This document shows positions 9,053 to 19,152 of a stretch of DNA of 64,000 nt, one piece after another; position 1 is the stretch's first letter, and every line of letters begins with the position of its first letter. Below the pieces are notes generated by a model. That model did not search any database. It was not told the DNA's origin and was given only the letters and a program-made list of their open reading frames with translations. The position numbers were made by a program, and so were the translations under genes. This stretch comes from an uncultured Dehalococcoidia bacterium. GTDB taxonomy: Bacteria > Chloroflexota > Dehalococcoidia > Tepidiformales > Tepidiformaceae. The stretch is from positions 1 through 64,000 of the forward strand of contig CALLPC010000004.1 of assembly GCA_938015525.1 (NCBI GenBank), read 5' to 3'.

Positions 9053-10747
9053 CTATTTGTCGACCCAGACCTTCCCGTTGAAGAGGCCGTAGCTGCCGCG
9101 GCCGACGACGCGGCCTTTGACGAAGCCCCAGGTGGCGGTGTTGGTGATGGCGATGAAGGTGGGGATGAAGGGTGCGCCGCGCTCCCAGGCTTTGCGCTGG
9201 ATGTCCTGGACGGCGGCCTTGCGCTGGGCGTCGTCGAGGATGGTCTTTTGTTTTTTGACGAGGTCGTCCATTTCGTCGTTGCTGTAGCCGGCCCAGTTGG
9301 GGCGGCCGCCGATCTGCTTCGCGTAGCCGCCGATGTAGGAGGAGGGGTCGTCGTAGGCGAGGGAGGCGTAGACCATGAAGCCGTCGTACTGGGAGCCGTA
9401 GAGGGACTGCTGGAGCCAGCGGCCGAGGTCTTCGCCGACGAGTTTGATTTTGAGGCCGAGGTTCTTCTCGAGCTGGGAGCGGACGACCTGGGCGAACTGC
9501 TGGTTGCGGTCGCCGGGGGTGATGTATTTGAGTTCGTACTCTTTGGCGGTATCGAAGGCGGTGGCGGCGAGGAGCTTTTTGGCCTCGGCGGGGTCGTATT
9601 TGCCCCAGGTGGCCTTCAGGTCGGCTTCGGGGAGGGCTTCGCCGAAGGCGGGCGGGACGGGGCCGGAGATTTTGCCTTCGCCGAAGTTCATGAGGTTGAT
9701 GAGCTCCTGGCGGTCGATGGCCATGGAGATGGCCTGGATGACGCGCGGGTCGGCCCACTGGCCGTCGCCGCGGGGGAGGACGGTCCAGACGGAGCGGGAG
9801 TCTTCGGCGTCGATGACGATCTTGTCGCCGAGGCGTTTGACGAGGTCTTCGCGTTCGAGCTTGTTGTTGAGGCCGACCGAGTAGATTTCTTCGGCGGAGA
9901 AGGCGGCGAGTGCAGCGGCCTGTTCCTGGATGAGGCGGTACTCCTGGAAGGCGAGGTAGGGTTCGCCGGGGATGCGCCACTTCTCGAACCGCTTGAGCTT
10001 GAAGTTGGCGCCGTTTTCGTGGGAGACGAACTGGAAGCGGCCGGAGCCGATGAGGTCTTTGTCCATGAAGGAAGGGTCTTTGGCGATCTCCTCGGGGAGG
10101 ATGGAGGAGCCGATGGGGCTGCCGCCGTTGGTGGAGGAGAAGGTCCAGGCGTCGACCTGTTTGAGGGTGAAGTTGATGGTGGAGTCGTCGACGGCGACGG
10201 CGCTGTCGAGGACCTGGGTCCACCAGGAGGAGTTGGAGATGCGGGTTTGCTGGCGGGCGGCCATGTAGGAGGCGGCGACGTCCTGGGCTTTGACGCGGCG
10301 GCCGTTGATGGGGGGTTTGTTGTGGAAGTAGGCCTCGCCGATTTTGACGGTGAAGTGGAGGGGGTCGGGCTGTTCGATGGAGGTGGCGAGGAAGTTTTCG
10401 CGGATACCGGTATCGAGGGGGGTGTACCAGAGGTGGTCGAAGATGGTGAAGCCCCAGAGGAGGCCGCTATCGAGGCCGCCATAGGGGTTGATGGTGGCGA
10501 AGATGGCGCCCTGGCGGAGCTTGAGGGTGCCGTCCTTCTTGACGACTTCGCCCGGGGTGGTGGGCGTCGGCGCGGTGGGGGTGCCGGGGCGAACGCCGGC
10601 CGGGGTGGGTGTGGGGCCGCCGCCGCTGTCGCTATCGCCGCCGCAGCCGGCGAGGGCCCAGGCAGCGGTGCCGATGCTGGCCACTGCACTGCCGGTGAGG
10701 AGGCGGCGGCGACGGATGCGGGTGGTCCAGCGGTTTTCGCGGTTCAT
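9053..10747 (-). CDS. Extracellular solute-binding lipoprotein, family 5
   Basis: 564 residues, the binding component of the ABC importer. The N-terminus combines an arginine run (RRRRLLTG) with a hydrophobic stretch and the lipobox ALAGC (Cys35), suggesting Tat export and lipid anchoring. A Thr-Pro-rich spacer (about 42-68) then leads to an SBP_bac_5 domain, with the usual NPYGGLDSGLLWGFTIFDHL early region and NGRRVKAQDVAASY (peptide-binding proteins have G-x-x-V-T/K-A-x-D-V). The ligand is probably a peptide but cannot be set by sequence. It is the first gene of a binding protein-DppB-DppC operon behind a good promoter. Confidence 0.9.
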   Translation of the reverse strand: MNRENRWTTRIRRRRLLTGSAVASIGTAAWALAGCGGDSDSGGGPTPTPAGVRPGTPTAPTPTTPGEVVKKDGTLKLRQGAIFATINPYGGLDSGLLWGFTIFDHLWYTPLDTGIRENFLATSIEQPDPLHFTVKIGEAYFHNKPPINGRRVKAQDVAASYMAARQQTRISNSSWWTQVLDSAVAVDDSTINFTLKQVDAWTFSSTNGGSPIGSSILPEEIAKDPSFMDKDLIGSGRFQFVSHENGANFKLKRFEKWRIPGEPYLAFQEYRLIQEQAAALAAFSAEEIYSVGLNNKLEREDLVKRLGDKIVIDAEDSRSVWTVLPRGDGQWADPRVIQAISMAIDRQELINLMNFGEGKISGPVPPAFGEALPEADLKATWGKYDPAEAKKLLAATAFDTAKEYELKYITPGDRNQQFAQVVRSQLEKNLGLKIKLVGEDLGRWLQQSLYGSQYDGFMVYASLAYDDPSSYIGGYAKQIGGRPNWAGYSNDEMDDLVKKQKTILDDAQRKAAVQDIQRKAWERGAPFIPTFIAITNTATWGFVKGRVVGRGSYGLFNGKVWVDK

Positions 10748-10806
10748 GGTGTCCCTTCCCTCGTTTTTCGCGCGGCCCCGAACGTTAGGCTGGCGCGAAT
10801 GTGTGG

Positions 10807-10835
10807 CTTGTACTGCCCTTCATAGACGCTGTCAA
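10807..10835 (-). promoter_or_regulatory. Promoter of the ABC transporter operon
   Basis: Read on the minus strand: TTGACA (10830-10835), a 17-nt spacer, then TACAAG (10807-10812). The consensus -35 and ideal spacing make this one of the best promoters in the window. It lies about 60 nt upstream of the binding-protein ATG. Confidence 0.6.
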
Positions 10836-10927
10836 TATGAGCAATTTGCTTGAGATACGGCGCTGGGGGTGCGGCGGATTGCGGTCCGCTCGCCCGGGGG
10901 TGATGGGTGGTTCGGGTGGCTCCGGGG

Positions 10928-10960
10928 GGTGTGCAGGCGCCCCTACAAAGCCTGCACACC
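10928..10960. repeat. Perfect inverted repeat, possible operator or RNA hairpin
   Basis: GGTGTGCAGGC (10928-10938) and GCCTGCACACC (10950-10960) are exact reverse complements around an 11-nt loop. It lies about 90 nt upstream of the ABC operon -35 and 140 nt upstream of the TetR gene. It may be a TetR operator or the stem of a leader RNA. It is not a standard terminator, because no T-run follows. Confidence 0.6.
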
Positions 10961-11102
10961 GCTCCCGGGCCCGCTTCGGACCACGCGCCCAACCCGACAG
11001 CAAAGATTAGACGCGTGTGTTTATCCGAAGGCGCTCAACCTACCGCCGGAGTGGTAGAGTTGTCAATGGGCTGCATGCGAGAATGCGGCGGGCGAGGGAA
11101 CG

Positions 11103-11789
11103 ATGGGCGACGAGTTTGGACTGCGTGGCTACCGGGTGCAGGACCCGGCCCGTGCGGAGGCCCGGCGGCGCGAGATCATGCGGGCGATGGCGGAGGTGGT
11201 GCTGGAGAAGGGGCTGCCGGATGCGACGCTGGAGGACGTGGCGGCGAAGATGGGGACGAGCCGGGCCGTGATCTATTACCAGTTCCGCAGCAAGGAGGAG
11301 CTCTGGGTGGAGGTGGCGGTGGAGGCGGTGCGGACGGCGGAGCGGCGGCTGCGGGCGATCGTCGCGCAGGCGCCGGGACCGGAGGCCGCGCTGTTCAATG
11401 CGCTGCGGGACCTGCTGGTGATGGGGGAGCACCATACCATCGTGCGGGCGAGCTATGTCGGCGGGCGGTCGCGGAATCTTTCGCCTGAGGGGCGGGAACG
11501 GGTGCGTGAGGCGGACCGGGATTATGAGCACGCGCTGATGGACGTGGTGAAGTGGGGGATCGATGCGGGGGTATTCATCCCGCGGGACGCGCGGCTGGTG
11601 GCGTATACGCTGATGTTCGCGACGAACAATAACTTCGGCTGGCGGAAGCCGGGGGGACCGCTGACGTTCGAGTACATCCTGGAGGAGCTGCCGGCGATGC
11701 TGTTGAACACGGTGCTTGCGGAGCCGCGCGTGTTCGCGCCGCACGGGCCGCACCCGCTGCCGCCGGTGATCGACCCGGGCGAGGTGTAG
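11103..11789 (+). CDS. TetR/AcrR-family transcriptional regulator
   Basis: 228 residues. The N-terminal helix-turn-helix (about 23-70) has the TetR pattern VVLEKGLPDATLEDVAAKMGTSRAVIYYQFRSKEEL, shown here only to place the fold: VIYYQF is the recognition-helix end. The C-terminal ligand domain is longer than average and ends in a Pro-rich tail. GAGGGAA lies just before ATG 11103. It is divergent from the ABC transporter operon with an inverted repeat between, so it may control that operon or itself; ligand unknown. Confidence 0.88.
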   Translation: MGDEFGLRGYRVQDPARAEARRREIMRAMAEVVLEKGLPDATLEDVAAKMGTSRAVIYYQFRSKEELWVEVAVEAVRTAERRLRAIVAQAPGPEAALFNALRDLLVMGEHHTIVRASYVGGRSRNLSPEGRERVREADRDYEHALMDVVKWGIDAGVFIPRDARLVAYTLMFATNNNFGWRKPGGPLTFEYILEELPAMLLNTVLAEPRVFAPHGPHPLPPVIDPGEV

Positions 11790-12227
11790 TCAGCGGCCGG
11801 GGTGGTGTTCTTCGAAGCGGAGGAGCCGGCCGCGGAGCTCCTCCTGGAGGCGGTCGAACTGTTCGCGGCCGAGGGCGAGGGCGGTTTCGCGGGCGGCAAG
11901 CCGTTCGAGGCGGGCGTACTGGGCATCGTTCATGGCGTGCTCGGCTTCCCAGGCGCGCCAGCCGGAGCCGCGGATGCGGACCCAGTCGTCGAGGAGGGGC
12001 TGGAGGCCGGTGAGGGCTTCGACGTAGCGGGCGCGGGCGTTGCGGGCGCCTTCGAGGACCTGGGGGTCACCGGGGCTGGTGAAGGCGGCCTCGATGGCGG
12101 CGAGGAGGTCCTGCATGAGCGGGGTGAGCAGGGCTGCGGTGGTTTCGAAGTACTCGAGCTCGCGGTCGTAGGCGTCGAGGATGGCGTCGATTTCGCGAGC
12201 AGTGGCGTCGCCGGGAGGCTCGGGCAT
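11790..12227 (-). CDS. Helical hypothetical protein
   Basis: 145 residues, predicted almost all alpha-helical with many Leu/Ala/Glu heptads, for example DAYDRELEYFETTAALLTPLMQ and the C-terminal arginine-rich LRGRLLRFEEHHPGR (cited only for the heptad pattern). No known domain is recognised. The start at 12227 (MPEPPGDAT) is chosen because upstream codons are Pro/Arg-rich non-protein-like sequence and CATACT lies 6 nt upstream. It has no Shine-Dalgarno. It abuts the convergent TetR stop with no gap. Confidence 0.6.
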   Translation of the reverse strand: MPEPPGDATAREIDAILDAYDRELEYFETTAALLTPLMQDLLAAIEAAFTSPGDPQVLEGARNARARYVEALTGLQPLLDDWVRIRGSGWRAWEAEHAMNDAQYARLERLAARETALALGREQFDRLQEELRGRLLRFEEHHPGR

Positions 12228-12233
12228 GGGAGG

Positions 12234-12239
12234 AGTATG
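12234..12239 (-). promoter_or_regulatory. -10-like hexamer 6 nt before a start codon
   Basis: On the minus strand CATACT is followed by exactly 6 nt (CCTCCC) and the ATG at 12227. There is no purine-rich ribosome site, so a leaderless message is likely. Confidence 0.45.
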
Positions 12240-12367
12240 GCAAAGGAGCGGCGAGCCCGGGAGGCCGGGGGGCCGCCGGGCGGTGGCGAGCGGGCGCGCA
12301 GGCGGGGCGCGATGCGGCGGCGGGGGGCGGGAGAGGGGGCTGCGGGAGGGCAGCGAGGGGGCGCGGG

Positions 12368-12919
12368 TCACGGGGCGGGGGTCGGCGAGGGGCCGGCCGC
12401 TTCGTCGATGGTCGCTGCCGCTTCTCGGAAGAGGTCGACGCCGGTCTGGAACGTCTGTGGGAGGAAGGCGAGGGTGAGGGGGGCGGCATCGAGGAGGGCG
12501 CGGGCGGTGCGGGAGCGCTGGATGTCGTCGCGGAGGTCCGGGCTGGGGTAGCGGACGATGAGGATGAGGATGGCCTGGGCCAGGAGGGCGGCTTTGAGGA
12601 AGCCGAACAGTGCGCCAGCGAGGCGGTCGAGGCCGCCGAGGTTGAGCATTTCGGCGGTGCGCCTGAGGAGGTGGGCGATGACGTTTCCGCCGATGATGAC
12701 GCCGGCCATGATGGCGAGGAAGGCGACGACGGCGGAGAGGTCTTCGTCGTCGATGATGGGGTCGACCTTGGGGAACATGCGGGAGTAGAGGGCGCCGGCG
12801 ACGGGGATGGCGAGGATGACGGAGACGAGGACGACGAGCTCGCGGATGAAGCCGCTGGCGTAACCCCGCCAGGCGGAGAGGGCGATGGCGGCGATGAGGA
12901 GGAGGTCGAGCCAGTTCAC
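12368..12919 (-). CDS. CvpA-family membrane protein
   Basis: 183 residues with four hydrophobic helices in the CvpA arrangement. It opens NWLDLLLIAAIALSAWRGY, followed by the glycine-rich turn GFIRELV, and the last helix contains LDRLAGALFGFLKAALLAQAI (quoted in part), where R-x-x-G-xx-F-G is the family signature. CvpA proteins are linked to colicin V production in Escherichia coli, but their general role is unclear. GTG 12919 is chosen because the family begins there; upstream in-frame residues are not membrane-like. A CATACG element lies 5 nt before the start. Confidence 0.8.
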   Translation of the reverse strand: MNWLDLLLIAAIALSAWRGYASGFIRELVVLVSVILAIPVAGALYSRMFPKVDPIIDDEDLSAVVAFLAIMAGVIIGGNVIAHLLRRTAEMLNLGGLDRLAGALFGFLKAALLAQAILILIVRYPSPDLRDDIQRSRTARALLDAAPLTLAFLPQTFQTGVDLFREAAATIDEAAGPSPTPAP

Positions 12920-12979
12920 GCGAGCGTATGGTCCGGGACGGGGACGGAATGCGCCAAGGCGCACAGGCGGGCGGCGGGG

Positions 12980-12985
12980 TAGGAT
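12980..12985 (+). promoter_or_regulatory. -10-like hexamer 6 nt before Trm112-like gene
   Basis: TAGGAT is followed by GTGGGC and the ATG at 12992, with no Shine-Dalgarno. Same layout as nine other genes here. Confidence 0.45.
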
Positions 12986-12991
12986 GTGGGC

Positions 12992-13180
12992 ATGGAACGG
13001 CTGCTGCTGGAGATTTTGTGCTGCCCGCTGTGCCGGGGCGAGCTGGAGCTGCGGGATGCGGAGGAGGCGGAGGGCGAGGTGGTGGCGGGGACGCTGGTGT
13101 GCCTGGGGTGCGGGGAGCGGTACCCGGTCAGCGAGGGAATCCCGAACATGCTTCCGCCGGACCAGCGGAATGGCGGCTGA
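12992..13180 (+). CDS. Trm112-like zinc-ribbon protein
   Basis: 62 residues. Two Cys pairs (CCPLC near residue 10 and CLGCG near 37) and the ending RYPVSEGIPNMLP match the Trm112/YcaR family. These small proteins bind zinc and act as partners of methyltransferases or as general chaperone-like factors. The client here is unknown. ATG 12992 is preferred over GTG 12986 because the -10-like TAGGAT then sits exactly 6 nt upstream. It overlaps the next small gene by 11 nt. Confidence 0.8.
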   Translation: MERLLLEILCCPLCRGELELRDAEEAEGEVVAGTLVCLGCGERYPVSEGIPNMLPPDQRNGG

Positions 13181-13454
13181 GGGGATGAGCGGTGGGCCGG
13201 GGGCGGAGGCCTGCGGCCACCCGGGGGCGGGCCGGCGGCTGGTGACCTTCGGGAGGGGACCGCTGCTGTGGCGTGGGGCGGCGCTGGGCGGCCTGGCGGC
13301 GGGGCTCGGGGCCGGGGCGGTGAAGCTGCTGAAGGTGTCGACCCTGCTGGCGCCGGGCGCGGCGGTACTGGGGCTGGGGGCGGTGCTGGCCGGGTGGGCG
13401 GCGCTGGTGCACCTGACGGGCGGGGAGCGGTTCGACGATGGGGGGTGCGACTGA
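13170..13454 (+). CDS. Small membrane protein, unknown function
   Basis: Up to 94 residues with two hydrophobic, glycine/alanine-rich helices (about 30-52 and 55-80). The first contains GGLAAGLGAGAVKLL and the second VLGLGAVLAGWAALVHL. No known family is recognised. It follows the Trm112-like gene and overlaps it if ATG 13170 is used; ATG 13185 is an alternative start. It ends before a hairpin shared with the convergent hsp20. Confidence 0.5.
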   Translation: MAAEGMSGGPGAEACGHPGAGRRLVTFGRGPLLWRGAALGGLAAGLGAGAVKLLKVSTLLAPGAAVLGLGAVLAGWAALVHLTGGERFDDGGCD

Positions 13455-13507
13455 GGCTCGGCCGGGGCGTGGCGGGTGCCTGGGCGGCAGGCTGAGGGGA
13501 AACTGAA

Positions 13508-13533
13508 GCGGCCCCGGTCTGGACCGGGGCCGC
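13508..13533. terminator. Strong hairpin between convergent genes
   Basis: GCGGCCCCGGTC (13508-13519) and GACCGGGGCCGC (13522-13533) form a perfect 12-bp stem. On the minus strand, after hsp20, it is followed by CTTCAGTTTCCCC, a weak T-tract, so it probably ends the hsp20 transcript. Confidence 0.6.
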
Positions 13534-13557
13534 GGTGCTGGCTCCCTCCGCTGGTGG

Positions 13558-14046
13558 TCAGCTGTTGGAGACGGCCTGGCCTTCGACGACGCCCTGCGGG
13601 GTGATCTTGATCGAGCGGGCGCGGGCCTCGGGCTTCTTGGGAAGGACGAGGCGGAGCATGCCGTGCTCGAAGCTGGCGCTGGCCTTTTCGGCGTCGACGG
13701 TGGGCGGGAGGCGGAGCTGCCGCTGGAAGCTGCCGTAGCGGATTTCGCGGCGGAGGTAGTTCTCCTCGTTCGCCTCTTCCTTGTGGCTGAACTCGCCCTT
13801 GATGGTGAGGACGTCGTCTTCGACGGAGATTTCGACGTCCTTGGGGTCGACGCCAGGGACGGCGGCCTTGATGACGAAGCTATCGGGCTGCTCGATGACG
13901 TCGAGGGCGAGGGTGATTGGGCCGAGGTCTTCACCGGAGCGGAAGGCCGGGAAACGGCCGAAGGACTGCTCGAAGAGGCGGTCCATGAGGTTCCGCATTG
14001 CGGTGATTTCCGCGGCGGGGTCCCAGCGAGTGAGGGCGTTGGCCAT
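13558..14046 (-). CDS. Hsp20/alpha-crystallin small heat-shock protein
   Basis: 162 residues. An N-terminal arm (MANALTRWDPAAEI) leads to an alpha-crystallin domain (about 45-145) with PGVDPKDVEISVEDDVLTI-type strands and the conserved GMLRLVLPK near the end. It binds unfolding proteins and prevents aggregation without ATP. It starts with GGAGG 8 nt upstream. It is divergent from dnaJ-hspR-clpC and has its own strong promoter overlapping an HspR-like half-site, so heat-shock control is expected. Confidence 0.93.
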   Translation of the reverse strand: MANALTRWDPAAEITAMRNLMDRLFEQSFGRFPAFRSGEDLGPITLALDVIEQPDSFVIKAAVPGVDPKDVEISVEDDVLTIKGEFSHKEEANEENYLRREIRYGSFQRQLRLPPTVDAEKASASFEHGMLRLVLPKKPEARARSIKITPQGVVEGQAVSNS

Positions 14047-14078
14047 CGGTGAACCTCCGTGGTGGTAGTTTCGGCCCG

Positions 14079-14108
14079 ATTATGGCGAGGAGTCCTGTGA
14101 GCTGTCAA
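14079..14108 (-). promoter_or_regulatory. hsp20 promoter
   Basis: Minus strand: TTGACA (14103-14108), 18-nt spacer, CATAAT (14079-14084). The -35 directly abuts TCAAG-AAC-CTTGA and the HspR-like site, so a bound repressor would block polymerase. Confidence 0.65.
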
Positions 14109-14112
14109 GAAC

Positions 14113-14133
14113 CTTGAGTGCGCGGTTATCAGG
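14113..14133 (+). promoter_or_regulatory. HAIR-like operator for HspR (imperfect)
   Basis: CTTGAGT at 14113-14119 is an exact left arm of the HspR operator (CTTGAGT-N7-ACTCAAG). After 7 nt, TATCAGG matches the right arm at 4 of 7 positions. A second arm, TCAAG, lies 3 nt to the left. HspR is encoded two genes downstream, which supports the assignment. Confidence 0.6.
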
Positions 14134-14148
14134 TTTTTGGTGAAATTC

Positions 14149-14177
14149 TTGCGCGACCGGGGCGGGGGGCGTATGCT
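14149..14177 (+). promoter_or_regulatory. dnaJ-hspR-clpC promoter
   Basis: TTGCGC (14149-14154), 17-nt spacer, TATGCT (14172-14177), then exactly 6 nt to the dnaJ ATG. Transcription would start at the initiation codon, so dnaJ is probably leaderless. Confidence 0.6.
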
Positions 14178-14183
14178 GGGGGC

Positions 14184-15197
14184 ATGGCGAAGGACTTCTA
14201 TGCGGTGCTCGGGGTCAGCCGGACGGCCAGCGAGAAAGAGATCAAGGCGGCCTATCGGAAGCTCGCCCGGAAGTACCACCCGGACGTGAACCCGGGGGAC
14301 AAGGCCGCGGAGGCGCGCTTCAAGGAGATCAACCAGGCGTTCGAGGTGCTCTCGGACCCGGAGAAGCGGCGGAAGTACGACCGCTGGGGTGACCAGTGGG
14401 AGCTGGCGGACCAGTTGGAGGCGGCCGGCGCGCGGCCCGGCGGGGGCACCCCGTTCGGGCGGGCGGGGGGCTCGCCGTTTGGCCGGGAGGACGGCGGTGA
14501 CCCGTTCGGGGACTTCGGCTCCATCTTCGAGACGCTGTTCCGGCGGGAGCGCGGCGGTCCCCGGGGGGCGGGGGCGAACCGCCGGGGCCAGGACGTGGAG
14601 ACGCCGGTCGAGGTGACCCTGGAGGAGGCGTTCCACGGGACGACGCGGACGCTGAACCTCCAAACGCCGGAAGTCTGCCGGACCTGCGGCGGTACGGGGG
14701 AGATTGCGGGGGCGCTCTGCCATGCGTGCGAGGGGATGGGCACGGCGATGAAGCTGCGGCGGCTGGAGGTGCGCATCCCGCCGGGCGTGAAGACGGGGTC
14801 TCGGGTGCGGATTGCGGGTGAAGGCCGGCCGGGCACGGGCACGGGCGCCCCGGGCGACCTCTACCTGCTGGTGACGGTGCTGCCGCACGCGCGTTTCGAG
14901 CGGAAGGGCGACGACCTGTACGCGGAAGTCGACGTGCCGGTCGTCGATGCGGTGCTCGGCGGGGAGGTGACGGTGCCGACGATCGACGGACGGGTGGCGC
15001 TGCGCATCCCGGAGCTGACCCAGAACGGGAAGCAGTTCCGGCTTTCCGGGAAGGGGATGCCGGTGCTCGGGCAGGCCGGGAAGCGGGGGGACCTGTACGT
15101 GAAGGTGCGGGCGGTGCTGCCGGACCGGCTGAGCCCGGAGGAGCGGAAGCACTGGGAGGCGCTGCGGCAGCTGCGCAGCGCGGGGGTTCCACACTGA
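14184..15197 (+). CDS. dnaJ: DnaJ-type co-chaperone with only one zinc site
   Basis: 337 residues. The J domain (1-70) carries HPD at 32-34, which stimulates DnaK ATPase. A Gly/Phe-rich linker (about 85-135) follows, then the substrate-binding beta domains. Only two CxxCxGxG-like repeats are present (C165/C168 and C179/C182), so it binds one zinc, not the two of classical DnaJ. It is intermediate between DnaJ and CbpA. It heads an operon with hspR (16 nt gap) and clpC, a layout like actinobacterial dnaK operons but without dnaK here. A full four-repeat DnaJ lies at 45.2 kb. Confidence 0.9.
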   Translation: MAKDFYAVLGVSRTASEKEIKAAYRKLARKYHPDVNPGDKAAEARFKEINQAFEVLSDPEKRRKYDRWGDQWELADQLEAAGARPGGGTPFGRAGGSPFGREDGGDPFGDFGSIFETLFRRERGGPRGAGANRRGQDVETPVEVTLEEAFHGTTRTLNLQTPEVCRTCGGTGEIAGALCHACEGMGTAMKLRRLEVRIPPGVKTGSRVRIAGEGRPGTGTGAPGDLYLLVTVLPHARFERKGDDLYAEVDVPVVDAVLGGEVTVPTIDGRVALRIPELTQNGKQFRLSGKGMPVLGQAGKRGDLYVKVRAVLPDRLSPEERKHWEALRQLRSAGVPH

Positions 15198-15213
15198 CGG
15201 AAGGAGGTGACCG

Positions 15214-15588
15214 ATGGCGCAGGACGAGAAGCACGGCACGGGCCTCCCGGTCGACGATGACGAGCCGATGTACGTCATCTCCATCGCGGCGCGGCTGGTG
15301 GGGATGCACCAGCAGACGCTGCGGTACTACGAGAAGGTGGGGCTCATCCGGCCGAAGCGGACGGGTGGGAACATCCGGATGTATTCGAACGCGGATATCC
15401 AGCGGATCCGCACGGCGCAGCGGCTGATCGACGAGCTGGGCGTGAATCTCGCGGGGGTGGATATCATCCTGCGGATGAACGAGCAGATTCGGCGGCTGCA
15501 GGCGGAGCTGGAGGCGACCCGGGCGGAGCTGAACCGGCTGCGTGCAACGCGGCTGCCGGCGCCGTACCGGAACGGGCCCGCCTCGTAG
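15214..15588 (+). CDS. hspR: HspR-type MerR-family heat-shock repressor
   Basis: 124 residues. The N-terminal MerR helix-turn-helix (about 19-90) has YVISIAARLVGMHQQTLRYYE and RIRTAQRLIDELGVNLAGV. The ILRMNEQIRRLQAEL helix that follows is the dimer coiled coil. This pattern and the position between dnaJ and a Clp ATPase identify HspR, which in Actinobacteria needs DnaK as co-repressor and binds HAIR sites. A near-perfect Shine-Dalgarno (GGAAGGAGGTGA) precedes ATG 15214. It probably represses its own operon and hsp20. Confidence 0.9.
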   Translation: MAQDEKHGTGLPVDDDEPMYVISIAARLVGMHQQTLRYYEKVGLIRPKRTGGNIRMYSNADIQRIRTAQRLIDELGVNLAGVDIILRMNEQIRRLQAELEATRAELNRLRATRLPAPYRNGPAS

Positions 15589-15681
15589 GCGGGGGAGGAG
15601 CCCGGCGGGCGTGGGGCCAGGGGACCACGACGAGCGGCGCCCGGCACCCTGGGCATTCAAATGCATGAGGAGTACTGAACG

Positions 15682-18168
<2,487 letters not shown>

Positions 18169-18197
18169 GGCGGAGGACGGGACTCGGCGTCGTCCAA

Positions 18198-18225
18198 GCG
18201 GGGGCTCCCGAGAGGGAGCCCCCGC
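18198..18225. terminator. Hairpin terminator after clpC
   Basis: GCGGGGGCTCCC (18198-18209), GAGA loop, GGGAGCCCCCGC (18214-18225): a perfect 12-bp stem between the convergent clpC and lipoprotein genes. No T-tract follows, but the stem is very stable. Confidence 0.6.
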
Positions 18226-18251
18226 TGCGCTGGGCCGGCCGACGGCGGGTG

Positions 18252-18977
18252 CTACTGGACGGGGAAGGGCGGTTCGAAAAGTTTCCCGTCGACGCCCTTC
18301 GAGAACTTCTTCAGCTCCATCTTGAGGTCCTGGCCCTCGACGAGGGTGACGACGGGGTCGCTCTTGGCGACGCAGAACGTGGTGGTGCCGGGGGAGTTCT
18401 TGAGGGAGGTCTCCCAGCAGCGCGAGTCGATGCCGTTCACCTTGCGGTCGGCGACGTTCTTGTAGGTGGCCTGGAGGTCGACGTCTTCGGCGACGTCGCG
18501 GGGGTCGAAGAGGTTGCCCGGCATGTCGGATTTGAGGCAGGAGCCGGTGGTGCCGAGCTTGAAGCAGGTGTAGGAGTCCTTGCCGTCGAAGATGAAGACG
18601 AACTCGTTGCCCTCGAACTTGCCGGCTATGTACTGCTTCGGCGGGTCCTGGGCGAGCGTGAGCTCGGTCTGCTGGCCCTGGGCGGTCATGGCGTAGGTGG
18701 CGGTGTATTTGAGCTTCTGGGCCTGCTCGGTCATCTTCTTGAGCTCGGCGGGGAGGTCATCGCTGCCGCCCTGGCCGGACCCGCCGGTGGGGGTGGCGGC
18801 GGAGGGTTTGGTGGGGCCGGCGTTTGAAGACGGAGGCGTCGCGGCGTCGCGGCCGGCGGAGGGCGCGGTGGCGTCAGCGCCGCCGCTGTCGTCGTTGCTG
18901 CTGCAGCCTGCGGCGAAGAGGCAAGCTGCGAGGCCGATACTCAGGAGGGTGAGCGAGGACGTTTGCAGGATTTTCAC
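18252..18977 (-). CDS. LppX/LprG-like lipoprotein
   Basis: 241 residues. A signal peptide with lipobox (FAAGC, Cys25) leads into a Ser/Gly/Pro-rich spacer and a beta-rich domain from about residue 75. Repeated phrases such as YTATYAMTAQGQQ, FDGKDSYTCFKL and FCVAKSDPVV are like the curved-sheet LolA/LprG fold that carries lipids or hydrophobic molecules. The assignment rests on pattern only. Three Cys in the mature part could make disulfides. GTG 18977 is chosen because AAGGAG precedes it and the signal peptide starts there. Confidence 0.65.
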   Translation of the reverse strand: MKILQTSSLTLLSIGLAACLFAAGCSSNDDSGGADATAPSAGRDAATPPSSNAGPTKPSAATPTGGSGQGGSDDLPAELKKMTEQAQKLKYTATYAMTAQGQQTELTLAQDPPKQYIAGKFEGNEFVFIFDGKDSYTCFKLGTTGSCLKSDMPGNLFDPRDVAEDVDLQATYKNVADRKVNGIDSRCWETSLKNSPGTTTFCVAKSDPVVTLVEGQDLKMELKKFSKGVDGKLFEPPFPVQ

Positions 18978-19152
18978 CAACCGATACTCCTTGCGGCGGC
19001 GTGCCGCAGGTTGATTGTCGGGCGGGCCGTGCAATGGAAAAGTCCCCGGTATGCAATCTTTTCGTTATCGGCGGGGCGCCGGCACCGGGAGGAGTTTCGA
19101 AGCGGGTTCGGGCAGCGTAGAGTTCGCAGCACACGCATACGAGGGCGAGGGC

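Larger units (their letters stand above)
10748..11102. other. Divergent intergenic region, ABC operon / TetR gene
   Basis: A 355-bp gap without a credible gene. It holds the minus-strand promoter of the ABC operon, a perfect 11-bp inverted repeat with an 11-nt loop, and an AT-richer stretch (about 10990-11070) before the TetR gene. Short open frames here have poor composition and no start signals. Confidence 0.7.

Noticed and set aside
8003-10825. A 940-codon plus-strand frame across the ABC transporter genes
   Set aside because: Gly/Asp/Glu/Val-rich shadow of real minus-strand genes with recognisable domains; no start signal.
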